Source of the DNA: Silene conica
Lineage: Eukaryota > Streptophyta > Magnoliopsida > Caryophyllales > Caryophyllaceae
Direction of reading: 5' to 3'
DNA length: 64,000 bases
Assembly (NCBI GenBank): GCA_029255685.2
Contig: CM055312.2
Coordinates: 16,640,649-16,704,648, forward strand
The position numbers and the translations under genes are program-made. Positions 50,476 through 62,490 of the stretch are shown here, one piece after another. The notes below the pieces were generated by a model that did not search any database, was not told where the DNA came from, and saw nothing but the letters and a program-made list of their open reading frames with translations. Positions within the stretch are counted from its first letter, which is position 1, and each line of letters opens with the position of its first letter.

Positions 50476-51436
50476 TTTCCTTCTAATCGTTCTCTTCTTC
50501 TCTTTTACTGCCATCACCGTTTTTCTACTTTCTAGTTCCCTTGTACTGCCACTACCACTATCAAGCCCTCCCTATACCTCATGAATAAAGATAAACAAAG
50601 GATGGTGGAAAATGGTGGAAAATATTCACACTCACAAAGTATCAATCTCTATAAGCAAAATATATAACAATCATAGCGAAGTAGTCACAACATAAGAGAT
50701 CAACTTCCATGAGTTTTCGTTGTCATGTAATGGTGCTCTCAATGGATCAAAACATCAGAAGGATTTGTCATCCTCAAGAAGAATAATTAGGCATCTAATC
50801 TCCCAAATTTGGTAGTGTATATCACATATCAATCGGTGTATATATTATGCATCAACTGGAATCAAATCTTCCCTCTATCCCAGTGTATTATTAAAAGTTA
50901 TCTATACAAACCATTTTCATTACACACTTTTTCAAATATCACTCAAAATTTATAAAACCCATTTGTAATTGCTTCTCAACTCAATAACCCGTTTATAAAT
51001 CTCATGAAACCGCTTCTTTTAGGGATTAGTGTTGAAACTCGGAAAACCTTAATTTTGATTGGATTTTTGAGGTTTTGAACTCAAAAAACGGGGAAGATTT
51101 GACAAGGCTTGGTTTGGAGAAGGTTCTCGGAAAACGGGAGTCATGGGTGGTTCTCGGTGGGAGGAAGTCTCCGATTGCCGACGAACATTATGGTGGAGTG
51201 ATGTTTCTTGATGGTGATAAGGTCTAGTGATGGAGTGGTGGTACTGGTTGGTTGGTGAAAAGAAATTGGTTTTCTATTTCCCAAGTGAAAAACAATGGCT
51301 TGATGTTCGGGTTACAAGTCATCTCGTTTATTTTGAGACTAAGGTATAAAAAATTGAGTTTATTTTTGAATTAATCATAGTTGAGATTATTTTCAGCAGA
51401 TGGGTAATAGGTTGGATTATTGCTGTCAATTAACCC
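50203..51436. mobile_element. MULE-like non-autonomous element (1234 bp)
   Basis: The inner parts of the two ends match in inverted orientation over about 40 bp: AATAATCCAACCTAT then ACTCATCTGCTTAAAATAAT on the left, with a few differences on the right. The flanks carry AAAGAAAAA as a possible 9 bp TSD (50194-50202, 51437-51445), a length expected for Mutator-like elements; this repeat is low-complexity, so the exact ends are uncertain. It contains a (TAA)n tract at about 50424-50474. The non-repetitive interior (about 51000-51290) could be captured host sequence. Confidence 0.65.
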
Positions 51437-51539
51437 AAAGAAAAATGAGAATTCTTTTTGAAAAATCCAAAAAGAGAAAGTGTTGTATATATTTGCTTTG
51501 AAAAAGAAAAGAAAAAGGCTAGCAACTAGGGATGCCAAC

Positions 51540-51680
51540 AGGTCGGATCCGATCCAGATGCAGATCCGTTTTTGGCAATTGGATCCAGATCCAACCCGGA
51601 TCCGACGGGTCCAAAAAAAATCAGTTCCAGATCCGGACCCTGCGGATCCGGGATAGGATCCGGGTTTTACACGGGTCCCA
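51540..51680. repeat. Left subterminal GATCC-rich repeats of the hAT element
   Basis: GGATCC, GATCCAGAT and GATCCG motifs recur about ten times. Such arrays usually serve as transposase binding sites in hAT ends. Confidence 0.8.
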
Positions 51681-52059
51681 TGGGAAAAAAAAAAGAAAAA
51701 AAAAGAAGAAAAAAACTAGAATTGGCAGCCACAAGTCCACAACTCAAGCCCACAACCACAAATCTTCGATGTTCTTCATCTTCATTGTCAACTAACCTTT
51801 CCCAAATAAAATGTTTCACAAATTCAAAAGATTACAATTTTAAAAATTAAAGTCTTACAAAATGAAAGTCCCACAATTAAAGTCTTACAAAATAGAATTC
51901 AACTTAAAGATAGCAATCAAGCTTAAAATCCTACAATTAGTTAACACTTGAAACTTCTTGATCATCATGTCAATTATATCAATCATTTCTCCTTCAAGAT
52001 CCAAATCCTCATTGATGGTTGAACATGTACTCGTGCCATCCAATTCACCTTCAAAATAA

Positions 52060-53070
52060 AAAAGTAGTGGAGTGGCAGACCTAAATAAAAAAGGAAGTCA
52101 AAAGGCGCTTGTGAGATACCTGGCCCACCGAAATCTCAAAAGCAAAAAATTGTAAAAAAAAGTTAAATAAAAGAGAGCAATTCTGTCCAAACCAATGGAA
52201 CCTCAATTATATCCTTAACCTCTCCAAGTCTGCAACAAAAGCTCAACTCAGCAAGGAAAGAAAAGAAATAGACTAGGACATGAACAAACCCTTTTACACC
52301 AGGCCAGATACAGTAATGGAGTGGCAGACCTAAATAAACAAGAAAGTCAAAGGCCCTTCTGAGCTACTTGTCTACAGGAATCACAAATAAAAAATTGTAA
52401 AAAAAAGTTCATTAAAAGAAAGCAACTCCATCCAAATTCCAAACCAACTTCATCTCATATATCTATATACACTAATACAAGACATTCTGCTGTCTGCAAC
52501 AAAAGCTCGACAAGGAAGGAAAAGAAATTGACTAGGACATGAACAAACCCTTTTACACCACCTGTATTGCAACCCTTCTACACCACCTGTATTGTAATGG
52601 AGTCGCATACATAAATGAACAGAAAAAAAAATCAAAATTGTAAATAAAATACTATTCCAGAGTAAGCAAACTTCCTTAAAACCAGTAGAAGCCTTAACAT
52701 TATGACACACATACATTGAGGGTTGCGAGCCTGTAGCAAAATTTTAACTCAATAAGCAAAGGAAAACCGTGGTAGAGAGTAAAATTTTGGCGTAAAAAAG
52801 AAGATTTTGGTTAAAACAAGAAACTCCCGTAAACCACCAAGCCTGGTGAGTGGTGAGAGGCAAGGCAACCCTAAATAAAATCAGAAAATTGAAAGAATCA
52901 CGTGTGAGATACAGACCTCAAGGAATCTCAAAAGATAAAAATAGTAAATAAAATGTTCACTAAGAGTGAAAACTCCCTTCAAAGAAGTGATGAAACTCTA
53001 TATCCTTAATTTCACGTCAAATATACTGCATGCTCCAAGCCTACAACGAAAGCTCACCTCACTAAGGAAC
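52060..53070. repeat. Four imperfect tandem repeats of about 250-280 bp in the hAT element
   Basis: A block with GGAGTGGCAGACCTAAATAAA recurs in diverged form at about 52070, 52316, 52598 and 52848. A second block (GCAACAAAAGCTC, ACTAGGACATGAACAAACCC) recurs at about 52230, 52497 and, diverged, 53040. Confidence 0.75.
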
Positions 53071-53699
53071 TAAAACAAATTTAACTACGAGGAGTATCCA
53101 ACAGAAAAAAAAAAAAAAAAAGAGAAAGAATGTCTACGTCAACAAACAAAACACGATCTTAACTGATTTCACTAGAAAAATAGATTCATAAAAAAATCCA
53201 TGAACCTCAAAGTTGAAACAGAAGAAACAATTCATTCAAATATCCTCTACATTATCTAGAAGCATGCTGAAACCTCAAGTCATAAAAGTCATAAGAGGCA
53301 CATTCCTCTAGACATCCATAAATCTTCAGCACAAACCTGAAGATAAAGAGGATCATCCACACAAATGAATAGACATACGAAACTTTAGAAATGAAATATG
53401 AGAAATTGAGAATTAGTAGTGGTACCTTTGATTTTAGGCCGGCAGACGCGCGAGCAGCAGTCCAACTCCAGCTGTAGACGCGAGCAACAGTCCAACTCCA
53501 GCGGCAGGCGGCGAGCAGCGGCAGGCGGCAGGCGAAGGGCAACGGCAAGGGTTTTGATTTTAGGGTTTGGGAATTGGGAGGAATTAGAGAGAAACTGAGA
53601 GGCAGTAGGAAAATTAGAAATGAAATATATATGAGGCATTGAGGCCCAGTCCAACTCCAGCGGAAATTTGAATTTATTTTTTTTAATATTAAAAACGGG

Positions 53700-53870
53700 T
53701 CTTAGGGTCGAATCCGGGTCTTGTCAACAAGATCTAGATCCAGATCCATTTTTAAACTCGTGGATCCAGATCCGATCCAGATCCGACGGGTCCAAATTTC
53801 AAGGATCCAGATCCGGTCCAACAGGGTCGGGTCCAACGGATCTGGACCAGATCCAGGATCCGTTGTCATC
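53700..53870. repeat. Right subterminal GATCC-rich repeats of the hAT element
   Basis: At least ten GATCC/GATCT motifs in both orientations, mirroring the left end. Confidence 0.8.
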
Positions 53871-53882
53871 CCTACTAGCAAC

Positions 53883-54320
53883 AACTCCCTTTCATCAATG
53901 GGAGATAGAAAAAGTCGTTACTACAATAAAATGGCCTTTTGATATTTTCCAATCGAGCTGGTTTACACAATTTTTGCATTTGATTTGATTTTCAAGTCTT
54001 TTGTTAGGGTGTGAACGTTGTTCGTTGTGTTTAAATAATGACCGTTTCAAAAAGTTTTTGATGAGTTTGATTTTTCCCATGTAAGTCGGGTTTATGCAAT
54101 TTTTGCTCAGTTTTGGTTAAAACCGAAGTTAGGGCATAGACATTACTTAATTGTTGCAATAATGTGTTAGTTCGAATTTGGAAATCATTCTTGGTCCTTG
54201 AGCCTCAAATGCTATAACGGTGTTTGCACCGAACCATTTTCACCCAACCCAACCCCCATTACAACCTTGTTGTTCTCTTTATGTGCATTTGACATTTTCT
54301 TATGGATAATTGAATGGAGT
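53883..54320 (+). mobile_element. Athila noncoding region, continued
   Basis: Sequence between the hAT and the solo copia LTR, with no gene. It ends with GGAGT (54316-54320), the TSD of the solo LTR. Confidence 0.5.
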
Positions 54321-55563
54321 TGTAAGGTTTAAATATCTCAAAACCTAATATTCTAGTCATACTAATAAAATGAATAATTAAAATTTTAATTATATATATA
54401 TTAGATCTTATGCATGCTAGATGTAAAGCGGAACAAGGAATCGAAATCTCACTTATTTCGACAAGAATGCACAGATGATCCTCCAAGCTTAATACCCAAC
54501 TAGGATATCTCCTCCAAGATGCACCCAAGACACCCCTTAATAAACCGAAACTTTGAGGAAGATAGGCCAAGAATCGGTTTCCTTAAACTATGTTCTAATC
54601 ACAAATTAGAACTACTAAACTAATAATACAATTATTATGAGTTTTGATAATAATATTATCTTGTAATATTTTTAGAGGTTTTTAACAACTCTTTCTCACT
54701 AGAAATTTTGCTTAAGGAATTAGAATGATTAACTTATGAAAAATCACAAGTTTTATTATGGGTGGCCTTGGGTTTGGGACGGCCGAGCATAGGGGGCATC
54801 AAGGGGGGACACTTCCCCTTTCCCATGCATTTAGGGTGGCCATAGGTATTAGTCTCAAGGTAACTTTAATGATTGTGTTTAGGGTGTATTTAACACATAA
54901 AACAACCCTTAAAACACACCCATATAACCGGCACCCTTAATGCCTAAAATGGACTTCATTTTATATTTTTGTCAATTTCACAATTGTGCATTATGTGACA
55001 TACAATATGTCATAATGTTATAAAATACAATTGTTTAAATTTAAAACATATATATTTATCAAACAAATATTATTTATAAATTAAATAAATCACATTTATC
55101 AATTTGACAAGTAATTCGTAATTACTAATATAAAATGGTCATTTACAATAATCGTCAATACGATCTACAACTTTTGTAATAATTTTAACCCGATTCATTC
55201 TAATTACGATATTATAAAATATCGTTCATTGTTTAATAATTGACACGTTTCAATTATAAACATAAATCTTACAATAAGATTTAACCTCTGATTTCTCGAT
55301 ATACGAGTTTAAGGAATATGATCAACTCGTATCAATATACATTTGATCAGTTTATCAATTAAGGGAATTGTCCTACAGGTGTGACCTAAAGGGATCAACT
55401 GACCACCACCGTCATACGACAGTAATGTCAAACTCTAGCTAGCCAATCATTACCGATTAATGTTGGTCAGTTGACTAATATAATTTCGTATCATCCCTTG
55501 CGCATTCTCGTTATGAGATTTAATTATGTGATCGCACCATTGTTGAGGACACATTTCGCAACA
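54321..55563 (-). mobile_element. Solo copia LTR (1243 bp)
   Basis: On the minus strand it starts TGTTGCGAAATGTGTCC and ends with a TTACA terminus, homologous to the LTRs of elements A and B but diverged. The TSD GGAGT lies at 54316-54320 and 55564-55568. No internal region: left by recombination between two LTRs. Confidence 0.88.
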
Positions 55564-55568
55564 GGAGT

Positions 55569-55856
55569 ACCATATTAGATTGCCGGCATGCTTCGCAACT
55601 CGAGGTAGGTGAGTGATTTTGGTTATTATTTGTCACAAAAATCACCCTGTTCTTTCATCGTGTTATGAGTGACACCCGTGAGAGTCGGTACTTAGGCTTT
55701 TCTTTTTGGTCAAAGGCTTAACATGGAGTCGAATCTTGTGTGCGTCGTGTCATTCTCGTACATATAGCTTAGTGCTTTCTCTTGCCCGCCTAGAAATCAT
55801 TTCTTAGCATTTGGTGATATCAATATTCGTTGCTTGAGCTTGATTTAGGGATTTGA
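55569..55856 (+). mobile_element. Athila noncoding region, continued
   Basis: Contains GACACCCGTGAGAGTCGG-like sequence of Athila 3' regions, and is cut at 55857 by element C. Confidence 0.55.
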
Positions 55857-56501
55857 TGTTGGAGTAAATGTCCTTCACAATGTGTGATTATTTAAATAAA
55901 TCTTTTGCAGGATCACACAGGAATACCTAGTATATTAATCAGTTGGTTAACGTTTATCGGTAACGGTTGGCTTACTAGAAGTTTGACGTTACTGTCATAT
56001 GATGGCGGTAATCAGCTGATCCCTAAAGGTCACACCTATAGGATAGTACTGAGAAATGTGATTATATATTGATATAATGAATTACGTTATTGCCAAACTT
56101 AGCTAATGTAGTTAAATAGATGATAAACATTTAATATGATTAAATAATAATTAGGAGAAATTAATTGTAACAACCCGACCCACCACGGTCGTAACACACC
56201 CCCAATAAGATGGAAGGTAAGCTTTTGGGCCCATTTTTGTCCTCACCTAAGCCCAAAAGCACAAGGCCTTGTTACTAAGTGGTGAGTGGAAGTTATTATA
56301 AACATATCACAAGCCTCACATTCTACCGATGTGGGACAACTTTCCTCTCATACTCTTAGGGTGTTACAAACTCCCCCACTTAAAGAACACAATGTCCTCA
56401 TTGTGCCTCAACCTTGACCACAACCAGGGCCAGAATCCTCCCCTGCTAGGTGTGTGACCCGGGTACTCCCGACCACAGGCTCACCACACGGTCGCAGGGT
56501 C

Positions 56502-56513
56502 GCTCTGATACCA
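56502..56513 (-). other. Primer binding site, left half of the TRIM
   Basis: TGGTATCAGAGC on the minus strand, next to the central LTR. Confidence 0.9.
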
Positions 56514-56720
56514 TTTGTAACAACCCGACCCACCACGGTCGTAACACACCCCCAATAAGATGGAAGGTAAGCTTTTAGGCCCATTTTTGTCCTCACTTAA
56601 GCCCAAAAGCACAAGGCCTTGTTACTAAGTGGTGGGTGGAAGTTATTATAAACATATCACAAGCCTCACATTCTACCGATGTGGGACAACTTTCCTCTCA
56701 TACTCTCGGGTTGTTACAAA

Positions 56721-56732
56721 TGGTATCAGAGC
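56721..56732 (+). other. Primer binding site, right half of the TRIM
   Basis: TGGTATCAGAGC on the plus strand, two bases from the central LTR. The central LTR thus has a PBS on both sides. Confidence 0.9.
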
Positions 56733-56852
56733 GACCCTGCGACCGTGTGGTGAGCCTGTGGTCGGGAGTACCCGGGTCACACACCTAGCGGGGGAGGATT
56801 CTGGCCCTGGTTGTGGTCAAGGTTGAGGTACAACGAGGACGTTGTGTTCTTT

Positions 56853-56865
56853 AAGTGGGGGAGTT
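56853..56865 (+). other. Polypurine tract, right half of the TRIM
   Basis: AAGTGGGGGAGTT directly before the right LTR. The mirrored tract is at 56369-56381. Confidence 0.85.
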
Positions 56866-57626
56866 TGTAACACCCCAAGAGTATGAGAGGAAAGTTGTCC
56901 CACATCGGTAGAATGTGACGCTTGTGATATGTTTATAATAACTTCCACCCACCACTTAGTAACAAGGCCTTGTGCTTTTGGGCTTAAGTGAGGACAAAAA
57001 TGGGCCCAAAAGCTTACCTTCCATCTTATTGGGGGTGTGTTACGACCGTGGTGGGTCGGGTTGTTACATTAATTAAATGTTACTTCTAACAAATATATAT
57101 ATATAATATTTATTAATTATATATATATTTTAATATATAATATTTTAGAATAATATAATTAGGTTAATTAATTATAAGATAATTAATTAACACTTTCCTA
57201 AAAATTGTGTGTATGTCACACGGTGGGTAGTAGTATTGGACAGTGTGAATCACATAGTGGGTAGTAGTATTTGGCGTTGTGAAATCACAAATATAAGAGA
57301 ATAGTTTTCTCTTATTTTGAGATAGAAGTTCATCATCTAAAAACCCTAAAAACATAACCCTCCAAAATTAATATTAATCAAGGGGGTAACTTGAAGGGCA
57401 ATTTTCTCGGTCATCTTGGGTGCAATTTAAGGAAAATTTCTACATTGAAATTTGGGTTTACTAGGTTGTTCTTAGGTCGATTCTCCATAGATCTAAAGGT
57501 TATTTCTATATTCATGTCTTTTTAATTCAATTTATAGTTTTTGTATCAAATCGTCTTTTGATATAATCATTGGCAGTATTAATTAGATTAATGCTTTAAT
57601 GGAAATTTATGAAATATTTCTACAAG

Positions 57627-57639
57627 TGGTATCAGACCC
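57627..57639 (+). other. Primer binding site of element C
   Basis: TGGTATCAGACCC two bases after the LTR, one or two bases off the usual Met-tRNA match. Confidence 0.75.
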
Positions 57640-59491
57640 AACGTTCAAAAATCGTTTTGATAGAAATTGAGAATTAAATTGACAATTTTTTTTTCTTCTC
57701 CACGGCGTTTTTTTTTTCACGGTAATTTTTTAAATTTTTTTTTTGTTTTTTTATTTTAATTGTTAAAATAATCTTCATATGATGATATGCATAATATTGA
57801 TATAGATCAATGATTTTTGGAACAAAACCAATTTTTTTTATAAGGTCACGACAGTTTTTTTTCGGTTCTTCTTGTTTTTTTTTGTTTTTTGCTTTTGTTA
57901 TTTTAATTGTTAAAATAATTGTCATATGATGATAAACATAATATTGATGTAGATCAATGATTATTAAAAACCAATCGACACAGTTAGGTTTAGATTAGTT
58001 TTGTTTATTTTAAATTGTTAAGATGAATGAATATTGATCATGCGATTTTAAAGATTTATCTTAATAACAATATTTGGAAATTTTTCAGATCTAATATGAT
58101 TAGAACTATAACACATAAATTATGAGATGATTTTTGTGCTACTATGAATAATTTTAATAAAATTCACGAATTAGTAAAGTTTCCAAAATCTATTTCTACC
58201 TTGATTAGACCATTTAAGGAAATAGTATAATTTCTTATGAAGATGTCGATTTACATGTTATTATTAGATAATATATGTCATTGAATAAAATAAAAAAAAT
58301 TAAACGAGATTTATTTGATAATTTTCGGTTATTTAATTATTTATTTATTTTAAAATGTTTATTATATCTAATTTGATGATACTCACTAGATTTTAAAATC
58401 GTTTAGAATTTAATTGGATTATGATTTACATGTATGACATGTAATTCTTTCAATTTTAATTTAATGGTGGTTTGTATAATATTGCATTATGAATGTTTTT
58501 ATTATGTTGTTAATGATATTGCTTTACAATGAAGTTTTTATTTATTTTTGCAATTGTTGTAATATTTAGCGATATAATCTAGTGTGGCCTTAGTTTTTGG
58601 ATTACTTTTCGGTAATGGTGGAAAGTAATCAGGTGATATATTTTATGAGATCTCGCATCTCCCCATTGTAATTTATTTATTCTTTATTTTAGATTAAATG
58701 TAAATAGGATTTGCATTGTGATAACTTAGAATAAAGAAGAAGAAGAGGAGATTGAAGCATTCATTTCAAGTGCCATGTCCTTTTTACATCACAAGATGAA
58801 GAACGGTGATCCCATGAAGCTTCTCGGGTCCATGTGATTGGATTCCCAAGTTGTATTTACTGTTTTTCATAGGATAGGCCACACTAGGATTTTATGTTTT
58901 ATTCTCTTCATTGCTTGTTTTTGCATATCATTATATTCCGCCTAAACCAAACCACGCACCTATATGCATGTAAAATGACTCATGTAGTTTATTTTGCATT
59001 TTAACATATGATGTTTTATATTTGCCTTCAGTCATTCCTACTCACCTTAAATAGTTCACTTAAATGAGTTTAAAATGATGATGGGATCTCACTCTACATA
59101 AAATTGAGAAATTAGCCTTTCTAAGTCAAAACTACTATGAATTCCTTGTTCGTCGGTGCGCATATAGGACCCGTTTTTATCTCCATATGGACCCCTTCTA
59201 CCTCGGGTAAGTAGTGGGCTGTGACCTCATTGAACTCAACACAATGATTCAATCTAGTTCTTGAAGTCATTGTGGACTAAAAACTAAATTTAAGAAATTT
59301 GTCAACTGAGAATTCTAGTGTAGAACCAGTTAAAAGGTTAACTCACCAAATCGGGATTTGGGTCTTGGAATACATTATATAATTCTTTGAGTGAGATCGA
59401 TTATATTATATTATTTATCTTTGATTAAAAGATTTTAAATTCTATGATTACTCATGTTTATTTATTTTCTCAAATGTAGATCTGCTTTAAA
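57640..59491 (+). mobile_element. Untranslated leader of element C
   Basis: About 1.85 kb, AT-rich with poly-T runs near 57690-57890, including a duplicated block (ATGATGATA near 57780 and 57926). No gene. Confidence 0.65.
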
Positions 59492-60374
59492 ATGTCTAAT
59501 CCAAATGCAACTTCGGGCCCTAGTGCCACCCTCACAAGGGAGTCGTGGCTACGCTCCTTCATGGACCACGTCTCCTATAATCAAAACTCCCGCCTTAAGA
59601 ATGATGGGAGTAACTTTAGCGATTGGGAGACAACATTACGGAATGCTGCCATTGTTGATGGTAAGCTGAAGTATTTGGTAGAGCCGATTCCGGCTGAACC
59701 AACTGCCAAGACTGGAGCCCAACGAACTGCATATGATGAGTTCGTTCGTGAAGCAGGTGCGTTTAAGAACGTACTTATATATGCAATGGAAAGCAATTTG
59801 CAGCGCCGCTTCATTTCACAAGGTGCAAATAAGATTTTCACCACCCTTACCAATGAGTTCTCGCAAGCTTCGAGAATCATGAGGTATGGCGCAGCAGTTC
59901 GCTTCTTTGAGGTAAAACTGACAAAGGGCCAAGCTGTTAGCCCGCATATCCTCAAGATGATTGAGAATGTGGAAGTTCTGAAGTCTCTTGGTTGCAAGAT
60001 TGAGGAGTCAGTCATTGTAGACCGTATCTTGCACTCCCTTCATGATGGGTTCACTCAATTTAGGGTGAACTACAACATGAATGACATGAAGAAGAGTCTT
60101 CATGAAATCCACTCTCAGCTCGTGCAAGCTGAGAAGGATCTCAATTTGAGTGGGAGTACTAAGAAGGACGTCCTCGTCATACAATCTAATTGGAAGGGGA
60201 AAGGAAAGGCAAAGGCTCCCTTAAATGTTAAGAAGCCACGGTTCAAGAAGAAGAAGAAGCCTAAGCCCAAGAGTGGACCTGGTGAGACCAGTAACTCAAA
60301 GGGCAAAGCTAAGGGAAAAGGGAAAGAGGGAGAGTGCCACCATTGCCACGAGTCTGGGCATTGGAAGAGGAACT
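59492..60374 (+). pseudogene. Gag of element C, split in its zinc knuckle
   Basis: An ATG at 59492 opens a frame with the same motifs as element A's gag: ESWLRSFMDH near residue 17, NFSDWETTLRNA near 40, FVREAGAFKNVLIYAMES near 86, a conserved VIVDRILHSL near 172, then a Lys-rich basic linker and the knuckle start CHHCHESGHWKRN. The final Cys codon of CX2CX4HX4C lies across the insertion at 62496. Gag and pol would have been one frame before the insertion. Role: virus-like particle protein of the retrotransposon. Confidence 0.88.
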
Positions 60375-62490
60375 TGTAACACCCCCATTTATTTAAGAGC
60401 CTTTAGCCAGACATTCTCAAATAAACAGGACTGTTACCCTCTCGGAAAGACCGAGTAGTGAATAATAAAGTAAAACAACCAAGGTACTTTATATAAGATT
60501 GCTAAAATTTAAACTTTGAGATTACAGAAACTACACAACAGAATAAAAGTACAACTGATGACTACTCTATATGTGATATAGTTCTAAGTCGGTCCCAAGT
60601 CTGCATCTCACATTCCCGTCCCAGCTCCTAGCTCAACTGTCTCATTCCTGTAGAATCTACTCCCCATTCCGGATCATCGTAGGTGTCACACGAATACACA
60701 GGGTCAACCACGAGGTTGAGTAGAAAGATAAATAAAACATAAACAACAGTAGAAATGTATATTCCTCCATCTCCATATCACAAGACCCAATAACTCCACT
60801 CCATATCACAAGACCTAGAATTTCCACTCCATATCACAAGACCCAATATCTCAACTCCATATCACAAGACCCAATATCTCCACTCCATATCATAAGACCC
60901 AGAATCTCCACTCCATATCACAAGACCCAATATCTCCACACCATATCACAAGACCCATTATCACATTTCCTCATCATGAGAATTTGCAGGTAATTAATCA
61001 CATTATAGCATTATTCATACAATAAGACGTACACAGCTAACAACAGTTAATAATCATGTTTCTCATCATAAACAAGTGTACGGTTATTCCCCTACCTCAA
61101 TTTGCTGAATGATAATCAATAGCTGCTAGTAATATTCCACGCGGAAACCGTCACCTAGACATATAATATTTAACGATTACAAACCTTTGCTTAACCCGTA
61201 TATTAGAATAGTAACAAATTGCTAAATATAGTAACTTACTAAACTTGGAAAGTTTCCCGAAATAGAAACTTCCCAAAATAGAACCTTGCCCAAAACATAA
61301 ATTACTTAAGCTACAAGAAACATATAATAATATAATAATAATAACATACTAATAATAATATACTAATAATAATATATTATTAATAAAATATTACTCATAG
61401 AAACCCAAACCCCACGACACTCCCAAGAGACCCACAGAAAACTACGTGACCCAAACACCACACTCGCACTGCCCCCAACTACCGGCAACCACCACAACCA
61501 ACAACCACCTCAACCTGCCCCACCACCGACTCTCGAAAACAATAAGTCGACTCCAACCGGCGGTCAAACCGTGGCCATAACCAAACGTGATTCGTCACCC
61601 AACCACCACTCGCAACCCTAACATAGCCCCGCACCACAACCGTCACCTACCTCGGACCAAACACAAACCATGGTACCACCGTGTTGACCTCCCCCGAGTC
61701 AACGGTGGCACCACCCCATCACTCCTTCGCGCACTAGACTCCGGAACAGCCTGACTCAACGCCAACCACCACCTCTGACAACCACGGCCACTATCGATAC
61801 CCATACCCTCACCAACGTACTCACCCTAACCCCTATAACTAGCCCTAGCCGCCATGGTGCAGTGACACCCTAACGACGTCAGGCGGAAAAAGACACGAAC
61901 GAAAGAAAACGAACGAGACTCACCTTACACCCGCTTGAGACTGACTCGTCTGCCCTTGAAGCCACCCTAAAACCACCATCAGCGTCGCTTCTCCCTCTCT
62001 TGCTCATACCGCTTCTGTCGACCGTAGGTTTGAGAGGATGAGGGTGTGAACTATGTTTTAGGGTTTGGGGGTGTTATGTTACAACGTGGTAGGGTTTATG
62101 GGATATTTGGGTCGAGTAAAACAACCTGGTAACTTGACCCATTACCCATACGACTTAAATAACTCGAACCAAAAACACGTAACATTATTATTAACTTAGT
62201 TGATATACTTACGCTAGCGATTAATATAGTACGATAACATAATATAAAACTTATAACAATAAATTCCGAGTCACAACCCGAGTTTCAATAATAACTTAAT
62301 TATCGAAAATAAATTCTCACATAACTATAAAAACGTCGATGTAAATAATAAATATCAAACTTAACGAGTATATATAATTAATATTATTATTATAACAAAA
62401 TACGTATCGAATAGAACATAATTATACCCCGTCTTGACAATAATATAAAATGACTCATTAATACGAACTATGAAAATACGGGATATTACA
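60375..62490 (-). mobile_element. Solo LTR related to the region 1 array (2116 bp)
   Basis: On the minus strand it starts TGTAATATCCCGTATTTT and ends GGGGGTGTTACA. The plus-strand start (TGTAACACCCCCATTTATTT, then AGAGCCTTTAGC) matches the array LTR nearly base for base for over 50 bp. A perfect TSD GAACT lies at 60370-60374 and 62491-62495. It is a diverged, shorter version of the same family. Confidence 0.9.
60766..60960. repeat. Minisatellite in the solo LTR, about 27 bp x7
   Basis: CTCCATATCACAAGACCCA recurs about seven times with small changes between 60766 and 60960. It is absent from the array LTRs, which have only short CAATCTCAA-type repeats in that position. Confidence 0.85.

Larger units (their letters stand above)
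51527..53874. mobile_element. Non-autonomous hAT element (2348 bp)
   Basis: Flanked by a perfect 8 bp TSD CTAGCAAC (51519-51526, 53875-53882). The TIRs are TAGGGATGCCAAC and, in reverse, TAGGGATGACAAC, the usual hAT theme. Both subterminal regions are dense in GGATCCAGATCCG-like motifs. There is no transposase. Short frames within it are not supported as genes. Confidence 0.9.
56166..57068. mobile_element. Palindromic double TRIM (903 bp)
   Basis: Three 203 bp LTRs and two 147 bp internal regions. From left: LTR (minus) 56166-56368, internal (minus) 56369-56515, LTR (minus) 56516-56718, internal (plus) 56719-56865, LTR (plus) 56866-57068. The two arms are inverted copies of each other around the central LTR. 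A perfect TSD TTAAT (56161-56165, 57069-57073) shows it integrated as one unit. Both outer ends are the U5 end of the LTR. The LTR contains the GTCCCACATCGG motif common in plant TRIMs. No protein is encoded. Confidence 0.92.
55857..57624 (+). mobile_element. 5' LTR of element C, interrupted
   Basis: TGTTGGAGTAAATGTCC to ATTTCTACA, about 860 bp once the TRIM insertion and one TSD copy are removed. Followed by a PBS. Confidence 0.8.

Noticed and set aside
53252..53654. Overlapping 89-98 codon frames rich in Ala, Arg and Leu
   Set aside because: Produced by a short G/C-rich repeat inside the hAT element; no motif and no consistent frame.
56408..56826. Pair of mirrored 62-65 codon frames with the same 39-residue tail
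   Set aside because: The shared tail is simply the TRIM internal region read in both inverted copies; it includes the PBS and has no protein features.
60766..60960. CRISPR-like direct repeats
   Set aside because: The units abut without unique spacers and lie in a plant LTR; it is a minisatellite.
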